Shown: one piece after another, positions 62,638-64,000 of the stretch
How the letters are laid out: each line of letters opens with the position of its first letter
Position numbering within the stretch: position 1 is the first letter of the stretch
From: Brucella thiophenivorans
Lineage (GTDB): Bacteria > Pseudomonadota > Alphaproteobacteria > Rhizobiales > Rhizobiaceae
Length of the DNA stretch: 64,000 nucleotides
Assembly: GCF_002252445.1 (NCBI RefSeq)
Contig: NZ_NNRJ01000009.1
Location: 62,001 to 126,000 of the forward strand
Direction: 5' to 3'
Position numbers and translations under genes: made by a program
The notes under the pieces: model-generated
Seen by the model: only the letters and a program-made list of their open reading frames with translations
Database searches by the model: none
What the model was told of the DNA's origin: nothing

Positions 62638-62667
62638 AAAAAAGGCGGCATCTCTGCCGCCTTTTTT
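62638..62667. terminator. bidirectional terminator
   Basis: A6 then GGCGGC, GCCGCC then T6, between convergent metallophosphoesterase and leuA genes. Confidence 0.95.
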
Positions 62668-62673
62668 ATCATG

Positions 62674-64000
62674 TCACTTACCAACCACGCGATTGGCCGC
62701 TGAAACAATTGCTTCAAGCGAAGCGCTCACGATATTGTCGTTAATACCAGCACCGAACAATTTGCCTGCGGGATATGCAACTTCAACATAGGAAATTGCC
62801 GCGGCGTCCGAACCCTGCTTGAGCGAATGTTCAGAATAATCGATAACCGACATCTTCACACCGAGATATTTCGACAGCGCATCGATGAAGCCATCAATCG
62901 GGCCTGTACCCTTGCCTTCGATATTCTTGGTCACGCCGTTATCGGTGATTTCAGCGGTCAGAATACGACGACCCTTCTGCTCAGGATCAGGATAGGTGTG
63001 GTGATCCACGAACTTGATGCGGCCTTCTGCCTGTTCGACATAGAGCTTCTGGAACTCTTCATGAATGCGCTTGGACGGCAGTTCCTTGCCTTCGTCATCC
63101 GTGATGTTCTGGATGATTTCACGGAACTCGACCTGCAGATTGCGCGGCAGGTTCAAGCCGTAGTCAGCCTGCAAGATATAGGCGATACCGCCCTTACCAG
63201 ACTGCGAATTGATGCGGATGATCGCTTCATAGGAGCGGCCAACATCCTGTGGATCGATTGGCAGATAAGGCACTTCCCAGACTGGCGAATTGGCGGTCTT
63301 ACGAACCTTCATACCCTTGTTGATCGCATCCTGATGCGAACCGGAGAAAGCTGTATAGACCAGCTCGCCCACATAAGGATGACGTTCTGCAATCTTCAGC
63401 TGGTTTGAATATTCGTAGACATCCTTCATGCGATTGATGTCCGTGCAATCCAGCTCTGGATCGATGCCCTGCGTGTACATGTTGAGCGCCAGCGTCACCA
63501 CATCGACATTGCCGGTGCGTTCACCATTGCCGAACAGCGTGCCTTCAACGCGATCAGCGCCCGCCATCAGGCCCAGTTCCGTTGCAGCGATGCCCGTTCC
63601 ACGATCATTGTGCGGATGCAGCGAAATGATCAGGTTTTCGCGATTGTCGAGATTGCGGCACATCCATTCGATCTGGTCGGCATAAACATTTGGGGTGTTC
63701 ATTTCGACAGTCGATGGCAGGTTGAGGATCAGCTTGTGCTCTGCTGTCGGCTTGACGATTTCGGTCACTGCATTGCAGATTTCGAGCGCCACTTCCAGCT
63801 CGGTGCCGGTGAAGCTTTCTGGCGAATACTGGAAACGATAACCACCACCTGCTTTCGCAGCCATGTCCATGATCATCTTTGCGGCATCGGTCGCAATCTG
63901 CTTGATGCCTTTGACGTCCTTGTTGAAAACAACGCGGCGCTGCAATTCACTGGTCGAATTGTAGAAGTGGATGATCGGCGTCTTAGCACCTTCCAGCGCT
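62674..64000 (-). CDS. leuA: 2-isopropylmalate synthase, C-terminal 442 residues
   Basis: The 5' end lies beyond the window. First committed step of leucine synthesis: acetyl-CoA plus 2-ketoisovalerate to isopropylmalate. The metal ligands lie in ISLHPHNDRG (HxH-N), and DRVEGTLFGNGERTGNVD is the second signature. The C-terminal regulatory domain (about residues 300-440) that binds leucine is complete, ending in VVGK. This is the yeast-type LeuA of Rhizobiales. Confidence 0.96.
   Translation of the reverse strand, partial: ALEGAKTPIIHFYNSTSELQRRVVFNKDVKGIKQIATDAAKMIMDMAAKAGGGYRFQYSPESFTGTELEVALEICNAVTEIVKPTAEHKLILNLPSTVEMNTPNVYADQIEWMCRNLDNRENLIISLHPHNDRGTGIAATELGLMAGADRVEGTLFGNGERTGNVDVVTLALNMYTQGIDPELDCTDINRMKDVYEYSNQLKIAERHPYVGELVYTAFSGSHQDAINKGMKVRKTANSPVWEVPYLPIDPQDVGRSYEAIIRINSQSGKGGIAYILQADYGLNLPRNLQVEFREIIQNITDDEGKELPSKRIHEEFQKLYVEQAEGRIKFVDHHTYPDPEQKGRRILTAEITDNGVTKNIEGKGTGPIDGFIDALSKYLGVKMSVIDYSEHSLKQGSDAAAISYVEVAYPAGKLFGAGINDNIVSASLEAIVSAANRVVGK

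Overview
The window looks like core chromosome of a Brucellaceae alphaproteobacterium, most likely Brucella in the broad sense (the Ochrobactrum group). This is inferred from gene content, not from a database search. The pointers are an LsrB/VtlR-type regulator directly behind trxB, a WadC/LpcC-type LPS core glycosyltransferase overlapping greA, a BA14K-family protein, UvrB with a long alphaproteobacterial N-terminal extension, a MarR/OmpR/kinase cluster of petP-petR type, petABC, and many short palindromic intergenic repeats. I saw no insertion sequence, prophage, CRISPR array, rRNA or tRNA. Genes lie on both strands in short operons and nearly all are housekeeping.

Layout. 1-5 kb: end-truncated LysR gene, trxB, trkH, an Lrp regulator, and wadC-greA. 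5-9 kb: a DUF1176 protein, two DMT-type membrane proteins, an extensin-like lipoprotein and an acyl-CoA thioesterase. 9.5-17.4 kb: envelope and stress genes (SH3 protein, uvrB, Kazal lipoprotein, lytic transglycosylase with SPOR-like tail, cspA, BA14K protein, metallo-hydrolase, small membrane protein). 17.5-22.4 kb: ilvE, divergent marR, a two-component system, crcB and csaA; csaA has a G9 tract just before its start. 22.5-28.5 kb: YbjN-like protein, a possible small RNA or micro-ORF, ubiK, then lgt, a MidA/NDUFAF7-like methyltransferase, pgeF, an M24-fold protein lacking the metal ligands, and a lipoprotein. 28.7-36.7 kb: prs, chrA, a HerA-like ATPase, rplY-pth-ychF, and two MaoC-like dehydratases. 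36.7-44.3 kb: apt, petABC (cytochrome bc1) and two tandem ABC exporter half-transporters. 44.4-51.1 kb: trmL, a secreted NUP-family purine protein, hemF, an LpxO-like dioxygenase, and a tightly overlapping DUF1285-CoA Nudix-cca chain. 51.2-58.1 kb: a moxR-DUF58-DUF4159-VWA operon (BatA/aerotolerance type). 58.1-64 kb: GNAT acetyltransferase, glutathionyl-hydroquinone reductase, OmpW, a Nudix protein, a metallophosphoesterase and the 3' part of leuA.

The genes point to an aerobic, cell-associated lifestyle: bc1 respiration, redox control (trxB, quinone reductase), envelope building and modification (wadC, lgt, transglycosylase, LpxO-like enzyme, OmpW), and nucleotide and amino-acid supply (prs, apt, ilvE, leuA). 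No clearly new multi-gene system stands out. The best leads are the csaA poly-G leader, the metal-ligand-less M24 protein, the short transcript candidate near 23.3 kb, several hairpins or palindromes at regulatory genes, and the MoxR operon carrying a repeat palindrome inside it.
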